Assembly (NCBI GenBank): GCA_949316495.1
Contig: OX439003.1
Span: 26,201,656 to 26,265,655 of the forward strand
DNA length: 64,000 bases
Direction: 5' to 3'
Source: Amphiduros pacificus
Taxonomy: Eukaryota > Annelida > Polychaeta > Phyllodocida > Hesionidae
Below the pieces are notes generated by a model, which was not told the DNA's origin, made no database searches, and saw only the letters and a program-made list of their open reading frames with translations. The translations under genes were made by a program, and so were the position numbers. Of the stretch, positions 53,100-64,000 are shown one piece after another (the stretch's first letter is position 1; the number at the start of each line of letters is the position of its first letter).

Positions 53100-53270
53100 T
53101 TCATAAAATGGTAATATTCTCCATCCCGACAAAATTGTTTACATCCGCCATTATCGTTTAAGTCGGTATGCAAGGAGAAATGTGCGATAATGAAAAACGA
53201 AACAGGCGTACGCGTCAGGATGTAAGCGCGACTCACAACTGTGAACGTCAACTTTGTGTTAATTTTATGT
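53100..53270 (-). promoter_or_regulatory. Candidate CpG-containing promoter region for LRRIQ1 (weak)
   Basis: About 53140-53260 is richer in CpG than its surroundings (GTACGCGTCAGG, GTAAGCGCGACTCAC) and contains CCGCCAT, the reverse of a YY1-type ATGGCGG. It lies 2.4 kb upstream of the LRRIQ1 start. The assignment rests on composition and position only. Confidence 0.2.
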
Positions 53271-53564
53271 TAATTTTGTCATCATCTATAAGGAGATGCA
53301 CAATGATGATAAATACATAAACATGTATGACTTCAGTGATGTTGCTACGGAAATTTCCTTGGAAAATATGTCAAATTGAGTCGGTGAACGAAAAAGTTTG
53401 AATTTTCAATCTTTTTCGTTCATTTGTGAATCGTTATTTGTGAATCACTTTGAATATTATATGAATTTAAAATTGATTATTTTTGTTAACATGGATCTTT
53501 GTGATATCCTGTGCCGTCTGCATCATAGAGTCAACTGAGCAGAGACTGAATCTGTAACTATGCA

Positions 53565-53599
53565 CTGAGAGCAATAATAAATTGCTATATTGCTCTCAG
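53565..53599. mobile_element. Micro-palindrome 1 (35 bp) with 7-bp direct repeats
   Basis: CTGAGAGCAATA, an 11-base loop, TATTGCTCTCAG: a perfect 12-bp stem. CTATGCA flanks it on both sides (53558-53564 and 53600-53606), as expected of a target duplication made on insertion. Confidence 0.75.
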
Positions 53600-54219
53600 C
53601 TATGCATTACTATGATGTAATTGAATGGAGCAGAATAAAGAATATACCAAACTACACGTATCGGCATATGGTACATGGAGTACTATATCCATCAGGTGTA
53701 TATATTTTCCGCATCTCTATGTCCGCGTATGTAAGAGAAAATTCCAAACTTTGATAGTTTGTTGTCACCCTGAGCATGCTGAGCTTTAATGGGCATGTCA
53801 TATAGCTCTAAAAATACATGGGATAAGCTAAAATAAATGTCAACACCCTCCTATATGCTTATAATACAAAATATTTTGAAAATAATATTTGACCTTGAAA
53901 TGACCTTGATATAACCTTGAACACAGAAAACTGAGAAAATCAACAGTTCTTCAGCTTTAATCAACATTGTTTCAATCTGTGAGTCAATCAGTATGAATTA
54001 AGCAATGCAAACTGCATGAAAAAATATTAAATACTAGTGATTTTACAAGCATTTAAAGATTGTGACCTCGAGGTTACGGCCGTCATAATGTAAAGTCTAT
54101 GGGGAAAAAATATTCCATAATTTATCTTTTATTTCTTTAGTTCCTTAATTTGAAGATTTTACTATTTTCCACTATTATATCGTTTCCTTTCAAGTTGCAT
54201 GTGAGAGAACACTATTAAT

Positions 54220-54253
54220 CTGAGAGCAATATAATATTTATTATTGCTCTCAG
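54220..54253. mobile_element. Micro-palindrome 2 (34 bp) with 7-bp direct repeats
   Basis: The stem arms are CTGAGAGCAATA and TATTGCTCTCAG as in palindrome 1, with a different 10-base loop. TATTAAT flanks it directly on both sides (54213-54219 and 54254-54260). Confidence 0.75.
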
Positions 54254-54459
54254 TATTAATCTAGCTTCTGAATAACAGTTGCCGATAAAAAGATATACAG
54301 TGACAGTTACAATCATCATATCTTTTTTTCATCCGTAATTCAAACGAATAAGGTGGCATCAATGAGGTGGCATCAAAATTGCCTTAAAGATGACTTTTCG
54401 CGCGGCGTATACGTTTGTGCAGGCTGCGTAAAATCTGAAAAGCATTAAACTTAAATACA

Positions 54460-54720
54460 CCTCCGGTCCCATAATTCATAATTTATCCTTCCCCACACAC
54501 CCAACACACATTCACCCCAACACACACACGCAAGACGAAGCGACATTCCATGGCCAAATAAGGGGAAACTGTGAGTATGATTTGAGTTAGGAATGGAGTC
54601 TCCCAATTATGACATTATTACGAGTGCCCTCTGGCGATCGTGTCCTTCCGAAGCCGTTTCCGCCAGATCTCTCGAAAGGTCAATTTATTACATTCGTTCT
54701 TTGGTTCTCAGACATATCGG
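54460..54720 (+). promoter_or_regulatory. Candidate promoter or 5' exon with CArG box and CTCF-like site
   Basis: A CA-rich, CpG-containing stretch ends in a perfect CArG box CCAAATAAGG (54554-54563, the SRF consensus), followed by a donor-like AACT/GTGAGTAT. Some 70 bp on, the minus strand reads CGCCAGAGGGCACT, close to the core of a CTCF site, amid CpGs. It may be the start of the plus-strand gene whose exons lie at 59.7 and 63.4 kb. This is inference. Confidence 0.25.
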
Positions 54721-55508
54721 GAGATGAGGGTCGGCAATTCTGAGTCTAAGACCAAGAATATATTTATTATTATTATTCTCGTGCTCTCAGGTTGAGTGCA
54801 GTTGAACATGTATCGTCACCCAGGTACTGAAGATGCTCTGTTTGCTTGGCCTTGGGATCAGTGTACTATATTAGCAGGCCTATCATAAAATCACCATCAT
54901 CGGTGACGGGAGAGAGAGAGAGAGAAAAAAATCTGCTGATTTTAGTGGCAAGAAAGAGCCTATTCAAACAAATCCAAAAAGCTTGAAAGGGAACATTAAA
55001 CTGATGCTTGTGGTGTGATAGAGCCTATTCAATGCTATTATCTATGAACCTATGTATTGTGCTACTGCAAGTGGCTTGATATACAACATAGATCGTGATT
55101 ATGATTATGAGGGCCTTGGTCAGCATTGGACGGCCCTCTATTGGCTGAGGCAGCCATCACCTCCTATTACTGAAATACCCTTCGGCAGACTAATAAAGGG
55201 CTGTCCAATACATATTCTAATACATGTACATGTATAAGCGATCTATTTTACACAAGTGACATAATTTGTACAAATGTGATGTAATTTGCAAAAGTTAGGT
55301 ATTTTTTGGCATTAAAGTATGCCAGTGACTTTTTCCATAGATTCTTCATGAACAAATGAGAATGTTTCAGTAAAGTAACTTTTTTCCAAACTGAAAAAAG
55401 TAATACTTTTTACCAAACTGATTTATTTTGTACCATATACCATTTTTGCATATATTGCCCTTTGTTTGCAAATGATCTTTATATAATGAATGCAGATTTC
55501 ATTGCAAG

Positions 55509-55537
55509 CTTAGAGCAATAATATATTTTGCTTTCAG
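55509..55537. mobile_element. Micro-palindrome 3 (29 bp, diverged)
   Basis: CTTAGAGCAATA at the left and TTGCTTTCAG at the right pair with two mismatches in ten. The flanks are TTGCAAG (55502-55508) and ATGCAAG (55538-55544), six of seven identical. It is an older, partly decayed copy of the same element. Confidence 0.6.
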
Positions 55538-55835
55538 ATGCAAGATTTTTGGACAAGCAGTGGTACACTATACATTGATTTGATAGAGAACCTTGTGATA
55601 TGTTGTACTGATGTCTAGCAAATATGTCTAATTCATTCAAGGAGCTATAAAAGAAATTTCAGGACAGTTTTGGAACTCAGTTATTGTGATGTCATCTGTC
55701 TCTCACTTGCATGAACACAACATCAGCTGAGAGTAAAAACTCTGTGCCCATGCAAAGTAATAAACAAATCTAGCAGATTTAACAAATTTTGTCATTATTA
55801 AGATATTAACTTGGCTCCTTAGTCATATATCTTAC

Positions 55836-55865
55836 CTAGAAGAGTCAGTTTGTGGTAGAGACTCA
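55836..55865 (-). other. Candidate 30-base untranslated exon (minus strand)
   Basis: A T-rich tract TTTTGTTGTTCTTCACAG precedes it and GTAAGATAT follows it on the minus strand, both good splice signals. It could be a 5' untranslated exon of LRRIQ1, whose first coding exon has an acceptor at 50814. Confidence 0.3.
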
Positions 55866-56539
55866 CTGTGAAGAACAACAAAAGAATCTTACGTTTTGGT
55901 TTTGGGATTTTAGTCCTCTTTGCTTGGCAGAGTAATGTGGGGTTGGTAAGAATGTCTAATAGAACTTTGCATATAGATAAATCTTAAACTTAAAATATAG
56001 ATAAACTTAAAATATAGATAAGTCAAAATTTGGGTAAAGTATACATCTTATATTTGAAGCTTAAGGGGAAAATTGTATAGTTTAGAATAGTTTGAATTAT
56101 TTCAGAGATGTTAAAATATGAACCAAAAGACACCTTACTTGATATGTGTACATTTACATTTACATAAATCATTCAAAAGTACTCATGAATGATTGCAAAT
56201 AGCACAAAAAATGTCATGCAATGCCTTTTAAATTGGAAACCACAATTTTTGAAAAGTTTGACTGGAATTTTAATGTACAATACATTTAGAATCAGATCAT
56301 AATTACATCACAAAAATAATCTTAATAAATAAATAATGATAATATAAGACAACGTTTGTTCTCAGCACTTTTCAAGTAGTTTCTCGCAAATATGTTTGTC
56401 TTGAGGCATTTATTAAAGACATCTACTGACACAATCATCCTAATCTCATGAGATTCAAGAGTTTAGGCGCAATGACTAAGATGGCCCTGTCCCCTATATG
56501 TCTATCAGAGCAATCGTCATATTGCCATATATACGGTAT

Positions 56540-57185
56540 GGACCATTGGTTTATTTATAATGGCTCTGATAATGGTCGGTAACTCTTGCAAATAAGTCAC
56601 GAAGAAGCCAGGTTAGAATGGCATCAAGCTCACACGATTTATTTGCTGACTTCCTAACCAGATAAATAACCTCCTCCTCAGTGGAGGATGGAGTGAACAG
56701 TGCAGCACTGATGATGGAGACGTGTATTGTTTTCATTAGCATCTGCTGTTGAAACAATGGCTTGTGTAATTGATACATTATCCAGTTTCCTGTGAAGCTT
56801 TTCAATTTTTCCAAGGAAATAAACAATGAAATTGTTTGCCACAGAAGAGTGGTAGGCATAGCATTGTTGCTAGATTTATGTAAAAGTGTGTCAATTATTC
56901 TAAATTTGGGGTCATGTTTATTTTCATCTTCAAGCTGAAAGAAATAATTAATTTGAGGAGATTGCAATGAATAATTCAATTTATTTCTCTGAGTATTGAA
57001 AATGTATCTGTTAATATTCAGGTTACATTTTGATGTCTTCCCAGCCATCTTTTAAGTGATGTCTCCTTATTGATAAGACCTGTCATCCCAGGAACTGAAT
57101 TCCTAAGAAAGATTCTGGTTTCATTGAAGGGAGTATGTTTGTCAAGTAGAATAGTTAGTACATTGTAAAAATGTTTCAACATATC
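56540..57185 (-). mobile_element. LINE fossil C: linker between endonuclease and reverse transcriptase
   Basis: On the minus strand two frames read LLDKHTPFNETRIFLRN, then LNINRYIFNTQRNKLNYSL, IIDTLLHKSSNNAMPTTLL and SANKSCELDAILTWLLRDL. This order (KHAP, the Y-x-x-x-RN helix, the LLH block, SCxLDPLPTWLL) is typical of the segment before the palm domain in CR1/L2/Jockey-like elements. The catalytic parts are absent, and there is at least one frame change near 57030. Confidence 0.8.
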
Positions 57186-57189
57186 TAAA

Positions 57190-57345
57190 ATGGGCAAGAA
57201 GTTTGTCCACTGGTACAGGCCTAACACCCTGACAAACCACAATAGAGGTCACATGAGTGTATACATGTGGCCACCTGGTGGTCAAAAGAGTACAGGCAGT
57301 ACTTGGCATGTTCAGCAAAAGATATTAACCATGGTCAGTGTATTT
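57190..57345 (+). repeat. Dispersed repeat R2, copy B
   Basis: It shares about 140 bp with 11970-12120, including CCACCTGGTGGTCAAAAGAG. It abuts LINE C, so it might be that element's 5' flank or part. Confidence 0.65.
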
Positions 57346-57548
57346 TTGCCTGTGACCTCTGGTTTCAAGAATGCTTTAACTTCATGTTCTCTCTGAGGGC
57401 TTCTCCTCTGTCACAACTTTTGACGTTCTTAAACCAAATTCAGAGACTTCTTGGAAGGTTTAGACCTTTTAAGATAAAGGAAGGTCATTTTAGATCACTT
57501 TGTCATTGGATAGGAACTCATCAATCACATCACTTTTGAGCAACTTAT

Positions 57549-57685
57549 ACCTATTGGGTCAATTCACAGATGGAGTTCATTGGGTCAATTCACAGATACA
57601 GTTCATTGGGTCAATTCACAGATACAGTTCATTGGGTCAATTCACAGATAGAGTTCATTGGGTCAATTCACAGATACAGTTCATA
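57549..57685. repeat. 26-bp minisatellite, five copies
   Basis: The unit is TTGGGTCAATTCACAGATAC plus AGTTCA. Copies are almost identical. Confidence 0.95.
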
Positions 57686-57802
57686 GAGTCTAGGCATGTT
57701 CATCTTCACCCTTAAGAAGATAGCATTATTCTTCTCATGGATTTTTCTAACAAACATTTTAAGGTTTATTTATTTTGTGTCTTTGCGGGTGTTTGCACAA
57801 GA

Positions 57803-57833
57803 CTGGGAGCAATGAAAAATTATATTGCTCTCA
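57803..57833. mobile_element. Micro-palindrome 4 (about 31 bp)
   Basis: CTGGGAGCAAT at the left and ATTGCTCTCAA at the right pair in nine of eleven positions. I see no clear direct repeats at its flanks, so it is either older or ends differently. Confidence 0.5.
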
Positions 57834-58074
57834 ACACTCGATTACTGGTCAGCAAACGAAGGTTTGTTGAATTGTTGATGGATGAATTAGCAGAAGGCTC
57901 ATCTACTTTCAAATGGCACAGACATTTGTATAGGAGTAATATTGTGGATAGTAATATTTGACCACTTAGTTATGGGAATAAACATTTATATTATATAAGG
58001 AAAAAGTGTTTGTATTCATAATGTTTTATATAAAAAAAGTTATCATTTAGGTTCTTTTTCACTACTTTAAAAAT

Positions 58075-58510
58075 AAAATTCGAGGTCATATGGTTCAGTT
58101 TATATGGTACCACTTTGGAACCAAGTCATGAATTGACCTGTGTTCATTTTATTTTTCACTTGGAATATTATATTTCAGGTTTAGAAAAATGATAATGAAA
58201 AAGTCCAAAATGATGCAATCTGGCAACCATAATTTGTATTATAGTTATCATAAGGGTGCCCTAATCAACCCTCATTAACCCTAAAAAAATGTAGTCACCT
58301 AGAGATTGATCTGTATTATTTTGGTCCCAAGAAACTTATATCTCAAGTTTTGCTTTTATTATTTAACTAATAGTTTAGAGTGGCACTATCTGGCATCCAC
58401 ACACATGGTCAAGCATACTGGAAAACCCCAAACAAGTTGTGGGGGTACCGTCATGAATCCCCATAAAAAATGGACAACTAGAAATTGATCTGAGGTAGTT
58501 TTCTTTCAAA
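58075..58510. repeat. Diverged tandem duplication, about 200-bp unit
   Basis: Two blocks share the order ATATGGTACCA/GGTCCCAAG, TATATTTCAGGTTT/TATATCTCAAGTTTT, CTGGCA, and AAAATGTAGTCACCTAGAGA/AAAATGGACAACTAGAAATT followed by TTGATCTG. A third faint start follows at about 58535. The class is unknown. Confidence 0.4.
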
Positions 58511-58885
58511 TTGTGCTCATAGTTCATTAACCATTACAGGTTTGACATGTTGGCACCTCAAACTTTGAAAATGAAAAAAACCCAAAAGCATTTGAATAAT
58601 GAACTGTGAATAAGTAATAAACTTCACACACATCAGTAACATTTCGTGGAAGGAAATGGCCAGTAAACTGTTTATGTAACAATGTCATATTTATCAAATT
58701 ATCGGGCTGCATTTATCTCATGGGGAAATTATGAAATAATTTATTTACCTCCAGACACCAGATCTGTCTCATTTTTAGAGAAGCAATCTGTGTTTACTTA
58801 TATGCTTTTAGACAAATCAATAGTATCAACAATTTAGTTTTATATTGCATTTGCACTTTTTATTTACTTTTGCTTCTTGTATTAC

Positions 58886-58911
58886 CCCCCCCCCCCCCCC
58901 CAAAAAAAAAT
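58886..58911. repeat. Homopolymer run C then A
   Basis: About 17 C followed by nine A; its length is likely unstable and hard to sequence. Confidence 0.9.
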
Positions 58912-59133
58912 CCATTTGAATTTGATATTTTCACTAATACAATGATTTATAACCCAAAAACAGAACCTAATGAATAATTAACCCAATTTCTTTTACCAAT
59001 TTTTATTTTTAAATTAATCATTTACTTACTGGATGTTTTATTACCCAATATTTTACAACCTGAAGATATATTGTCCAATAGTTATATTACCTAATGATTT
59101 ATTTACCCAAACTGATGATTTACATACAAAACG

Positions 59134-59440
59134 ATGGGCTGTGGCACAGTTGGTTAGAGCACCAGCCTATTAGCACCAGTTCCTCTGTGGTGATCCAAAG
59201 GCTGTGGGTTCGATCACCGGAAATGCCGAGATTGAATTCATGATACATTTTCACACATGACCTGAGGCCCCTTGCAAGGGGTTAACCCATTGTCCTTGTA
59301 TATCTAAGACCAGGTGGGTTGTCATGTCAAGGAATTGCGACATCACAATTCAGTGAGGCAACACTATCTGCTATAAATAGGTCTCATCACGAAATGACTG
59401 AAATAATGTTGAAAGTGATGTAAACCATCAAACAAACAAA
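59134..59440 (+). mobile_element. tRNA-derived SINE, copy 2
   Basis: It starts ATGGGCTGTGGCACAGTTGG with box A TGGCACAGTTGG and box B GGTTCGATCAC about 60 bp on. The body has GGTGGGTTGTCATGTCAAGG and ATAGGTCTCATCACGA, and the tail is CAAACAAACAAA. It matches copy 1 along its length, which marks the family as full-length at about 300 bp. It is not a tRNA gene: the region between the boxes does not fold as one. Confidence 0.9.
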
Positions 59441-59688
59441 ATTAAAATACTGTTTAACGCATGCCCACTGGTTTATTTTGAATAACCCATTCATTTGCCC
59501 AACAGATTTGGTCAAATACTCAATCTGGCTGGGGAAAAAAAATCAAATGTTTATATTCCAAACCTTCCAAAGTAGATCTTGAGACAAGTACCCTACGTCA
59601 CAGGAATATAGAATCAAAGGATGAATTGTTTGTAGTAGAGATGAGCAGAACGAGGAGAATACTTAGTTATTGTCATATTACATTGCAG

Positions 59689-59910
59689 ATTATGGAGGGA
59701 GCAGTGACAGCATTCAGCACGTGCCACATGTGTGCAGCTTCCTGTTAGCACAGTTACCTGACCCACAAATACCTGTGCTCATTACTAGTATCACGCAGGG
59801 AAATCTACTCACATTACCCAACATGAACAATATGGACATTGACATAATTGCCAGTGATTCTCCAGCAAGGATTGAGCAATTTGAGTACATGTGCGATATT
59901 GATATGAGCT
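59689..59910 (+). CDS. Internal exon of an unrecognised gene
   Basis: Flanked by ACATTGCAG and GTAAGTTGG, 222 bases, phase 1 at both ends, open throughout: DYGGSSDSIQHVPHVCSFLL, then AQLPDPQIPVLITSI, NLLTLPNMNNMDIDII, SPARIEQFEYMCDIDMS. The codon use and the good splice sites on both sides argue for a real exon. I do not recognise the family. Its phase at the right end fits the acceptor at 63446. No upstream exon of the gene could be found in the window. Confidence 0.55.
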
Positions 59911-62900
59911 GTAAGTTGGCTTTGTTATTTGATTTTTATGTCTTCCTATGTACCAAAAATAGATTGCCTGTATTGCTTAGCGGCTTGAGCAGTTTAAGAT
60001 GAAATTTGACACAAAATAGATAAATCATGTATTACTAGTGACATGTTCATTACATATTAGAATGTAATCAACATTTTCATGCAAGATTAAGCCATATAGA
60101 AATTCACATTCTTTACTTTGTTGAATGATTTGAGGCTGTCAGTAGATGTTACATTATAGATAGATCAGCTGATACACAAGAGTCAGTGATACTTGAAATG
60201 TTGGTTAGAGACGGATATGTAATATGTTCAGTCTGGTAATCAACAGGCAACTTGTATGTCAGTTTTTCACCTTTCAAAGATGATAAAACTGATCATCTGT
60301 ATCCAAAATAATTTCATTTACAAATATGGTCATGTTGGACTCACTGCTGTCAGGCGATTTATTTCAAATTGAATATCAAGATCACGAAACCTTGACTGTT
60401 TCCATCCCTTTAAAACCTTTTTTAAACTTTGAGGGTCCATAAAGGGACCTAATTGCATTCAAAATTGTATCTTTTTTAGCACACTTCCCGATCCTGAAAG
60501 TCTCAAATATGTATTTACTTGTAGTCTTCTTGACCTTTTTCCCTTTCCATTTGAAATTGAATCAAAGCCAGTCTTTCCTAACCATTTTGGGCAGTTTTCA
60601 TGACATTTTCTTTCCAATTTGTTCATTGATAATTGAATGATTATGCTATTTCAATGAAAAGAATATGAACATCTTGCAAAATATCTGTGACAAATAAAAA
60701 ATGTTTTGTTCCAATTGGTTAGAAAGCAAGCAGGAAGGACACACATTTGATATAACAAGGTTTATAATGCCCAGAATTGACAGGAAAATATGAAAAGTGA
60801 ACGGCAAAGTTAGGAATGCCCAAATTTGAAATAAAAGGAATGGTAAACTTTTTTTGTGAAAATGTGTCAATTATAAACATTTGATTAAAGGTAAAACTCC
60901 CCATCAAAGTCCAGTCATACCATGCTTGTAATTGGCCCCTTTCGACTCTTTCAGTTTTACACCTGATATATCGAGCCTTCCTAAATAGCTTTCAATATTT
61001 CTGGCACAGTCTGGTAGCATGCTTGAACAATCAGTGCCCAGGAGCCTGTAATTCATGGATAAGTGATAAATATTCATGATGAGCCGAGACTATTGGAAGA
61101 ACCAATTGCTATCTCAGCCCTTGATGTAAGAAGGGGCTAGAAATTCAGTCAACATGAAACCACAATTTATGGATTGGTACTAATTACTTTGATTGGAGAT
61201 TGTTAATAAAGGATAACTGTAAGTTACTGATATTAGTGTAGTACATCAATTTGCACATTGCCTTTGAATATGTCTCTACATATGCAGATTGCACCATCAT
61301 GTCAAAAATTCCTCAGAAATAAGCTGTGTCAATTTCATAAAAGCATCAAAAAAGGATTTTTTTATTTGGTAAATTTAATAAGGTACAAAGGATAATAGTT
61401 AGATAAAATGAAATCCTCTTTATTGGGGTTTACTTTAGTTAAGCCTGTATTATAATAAATTACCGTAACTGAGTTGACTAAATCTTAGCTTGGAGTTTTG
61501 AGCTGAGTCTGGACATTATCAATATTTCTTGTTGATGAACACTGCAGTACCTAATATTTCTACTAAATTGGGCTATTGTGATTTTAATAAATCAAATGTC
61601 AATATGCTAAATAAAAGCACAGTGTCAGGTATCATTTGATAGAGCTTGACTTTCATATAAAGAACATTTCTTCAAAAATGTCAATGAACTGTGCTGTTAA
61701 AAACATTAAAGGGACAGGAAACCTTCTCAAATTATCGATTTAATCAGTGTGAACAAGAGAGAGAGCAGTCATTTTGAAACTTGTTCAAACCATGATGTAA
61801 TAATTTAATATGAAAATTTAGGAGGCCACATTCTGAATTGTAGACTGGCCATGTCAGCAGTTATAGGGAAATGTCAGATATTCAGAATAAAATATGCGAA
61901 AATACAACAGAGTCTTAAGTAAAAAACTGGATGGTTTGAAAAGGGCTACTGACAAGAATTAAATGACTGAAGTTTGAAATGGGGGTTGTGTTAGTCTTTA
62001 ACTTGAGCCTTTCTTCATCTGGAGCCTTGCGCCAACTGGAACCTGTAGTCATAACCTGAAATGTGTATTGTGTAAGAACAGAATATTGAAGGTCATCATA
62101 ATTGCAGCGAGAAGAGCACTGCATGTAATTTGGCCAACTCATGTTCAAGTTGCATCCAGGCAATAATAATGAGGCCTGCAATAGCATTCCATTCGCGACA
62201 GTATTGAGAAATTAATCAAATTAAATTAAATATAAATATATTTCTTAAGAAAAAAAAATACATTAGATTATCTTACTAGATTTGATACCAAAGGATCAGT
62301 TTAGTTTGTTAGAAAGCAAATGCAATTGAGATACATTTGTAAGAGGTGAGATATATTATTTATGCATTCAAGTGTATCACCTAAATTATTGTTAATTTGA
62401 AATATTGCATGGATACAAAAATATGGCTTAAATTTGTGATGTAAACAATGTCACGTGTTAGCTGGATGTCTAAAAACGTCATGATTCAAAGTTGTGTATG
62501 AAATAAGTGCACAAGGTTTTGAACTACCGGTACTGATGCGCACATGTATAACATGAAAGTGCTGCTAATTGCATATTGAAAAAATATAATGTGCAATTAA
62601 GTAATGCGTGAAAAGATGCTTGCTATGTATTGATGATGTCAATATATTCTCAAAATCAGTATGGCCTGTTAAAAATCTTCATAATACAGGAAATGAAAAA
62701 CGTGAGTAATAAAGCTTTATATTGCAAATAATTATCGTAATTGTCATATCCTACCTGTAGGGTAGTTTCAGTAATTATGTGACAGATCTTTTGCACATAG
62801 ATTAATGGAGTGCTAAAGAATAAACAAGTGGCATGCATTTTATGATTTTATATAAGAAAACATAATTCGGTGACGGTGAAGGTAACAAACATGGCCCTCA

Positions 62901-63445
62901 AAGAATTCCAATTTAAAGCTTTCGTGGAATGGTTTCCTTCTTTGGTATGATTTGCACTTGAGTCTATTATATTAAATGATTGCACAAGAAATGCCTTATT
63001 CTGCCTCACTTAAACAAAGATATAATAGCAATCACTTTTCTCTTGTTACTCAGAACTTAGATCTAAGAAACAATTTACCTGATATTTTACAAAAGGATCT
63101 TGGATTCTCTCATGATAACTAATTTTCTGCAATTGGAATTGTAAATTGGAATTATTTATTCTTTTTGTAACATGGATGGTTCCTTTTTTGACATTCATTG
63201 CCTCAAAAAGGACTGTACTCTGTGATCATTATGGTCACAGAGAATTCTGAGATATCAGATGAATTTACATATTCAAGCCTGTCAGTGTCTTTTAGCTGGA
63301 AAATGAGATGGTATGTTACAGAAAAGGGGATATCTCCTTTTTTAACATGGTATTAACATGAAGAAAACCTGTCAAATATCAAATATCAAATGAACTTCAC
63401 GCTCGTGCGAACACTTGTCACATTCACAGTTATATGCTCTTACAG
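59911..63445 (+). other. Probable intron between the two unrecognised exons
   Basis: AT-rich, no further exon supported. A 54-base piece from 62893 starts with a strong-context ATG (AACATGG; MALKEFQFKAFVEWFPSL) and ends at TTTG/GTATGA, but its phase does not fit the exon at 63446. A minus frame at 61915-62187 has no known motif. Confidence 0.35.
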
Positions 63446-63564
63446 TGAGCAGCAGACAAGTGACATTCAATGGAGGAGTGACGATTGAGAGGGCAAAGCT
63501 TGTAAACGGAGCGAGCGTACTGGTTGCCCTGGCTGGCTGGTGTCTGCTGGTTTGTCCAGGGGGG
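63446..63564 (+). CDS. Candidate next exon of the same gene, with a hydrophobic segment
   Basis: The acceptor is GCTCTTACAG; it then reads, in phase 1, SSRQVTFNGGVTIERAKLVN, GASVLVALAGWCLLVCPGG, and the donor GGG/GTAAGG closes it at phase 0 (119 bases). ASVLVALAGWCLLVC could be a membrane helix. If the donor is not used the frame runs on to a stop at about 63684 with a second hydrophobic stretch (TDTLIPLITLALAWVS), which would make this the last exon. Confidence 0.4.
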
Positions 63565-63684
63565 GTAAGGCTACACAGATGTGACACCACGCATCATGGC
63601 TCCATGCTGGCCCATCAGTCACACACTGTCATCACAGACACTCTCATTCCACTCATCACTCTGGCATTGGCATGGGTCAGCTAA

Positions 63685-64000
63685 TATGACAAAATGGATT
63701 ACAACTTATGGCAATCAGACCTTACAGCCATTATTCATGATTGTGTTCATCAGGAATTAAAAATATGGAATATGACTTGAGAATATGACTATTCGATATA
63801 ATGGAGCTTTCGTTTATGGTTTAATGTTATATTATAAGCTTTACTTCTTGAACCAAATTAATAGAGAATCTCAAATTGACTGTACAGACTGAATCATAAT
63901 GGGTAAATCAACTCCTCATGGTAAACCTTCATACTGGATCGTTAAAGCAGTGCTGATCTGAGCTGATCTAATTTTTCAAAGCAGCTAAGTATTTTCAACA
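63685..64000. other. Right edge, nothing recognised
   Basis: AT-rich sequence without a supported feature. Confidence 0.4.

Overview
This is animal genomic DNA: AT-rich, with split genes using GT/AG introns, a tRNA-derived SINE, LINE fossils, MITEs and very many minisatellites. A marine invertebrate is likely. Dispersed repeats carrying TCAAGGTCA-type motifs would suit a mollusc, but the phylum cannot be fixed from the window alone.

Layout. At 706-1602 (+) lies a small two-exon RING-H2 protein gene. From 2776 to about 7116 there is one huge array of a 56-bp unit (77 units, no length change). About 7.1-15.6 kb is gene-poor and holds a LINE fossil, a minus-strand SINE and a dispersed repeat whose tandem copies carry CTCF-like sites. 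A 45-bp array (15.65-16.2 kb) follows.

From 50.8 kb down to 16.8 kb on the minus strand I could assemble one complete gene, an orthologue of LRRIQ1 (leucine-rich repeats and IQ motifs). Its 30 coding exons have mutually consistent splice phases and give 1,517 residues: acidic N-terminus, coiled coil with an IQ motif, second IQ-like motif, a block of about seven LRRs, two further IQ motifs, and a basic tail. About 10 kb of its introns is minisatellite. Two arrays have grown out of the gene's own splice junctions. One (87 bp x 13) copies the acceptor of the exon that completes an IQ motif. The other (92 bp, 14 extra copies) copies the second-last exon together with its donor site. An intronless single-pass membrane LRR protein gene (23726-24511, +) is nested antisense in one of the introns. 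Two MITEs with different ends but a shared core, and a 981-bp foldback-like element inside a minisatellite, also sit in introns.

The right-hand 13 kb (51-64 kb) holds two more LINE fossils, a second SINE, a CpG-containing candidate promoter, and two plus-strand exons of a gene I do not recognise. It also holds four tiny (29-35 bp) palindromes of one sequence family, at least two of them flanked by perfect 7-bp direct repeats. They look like the smallest transposon-like insertions I would know how to call, and are the most novel signal in the window.
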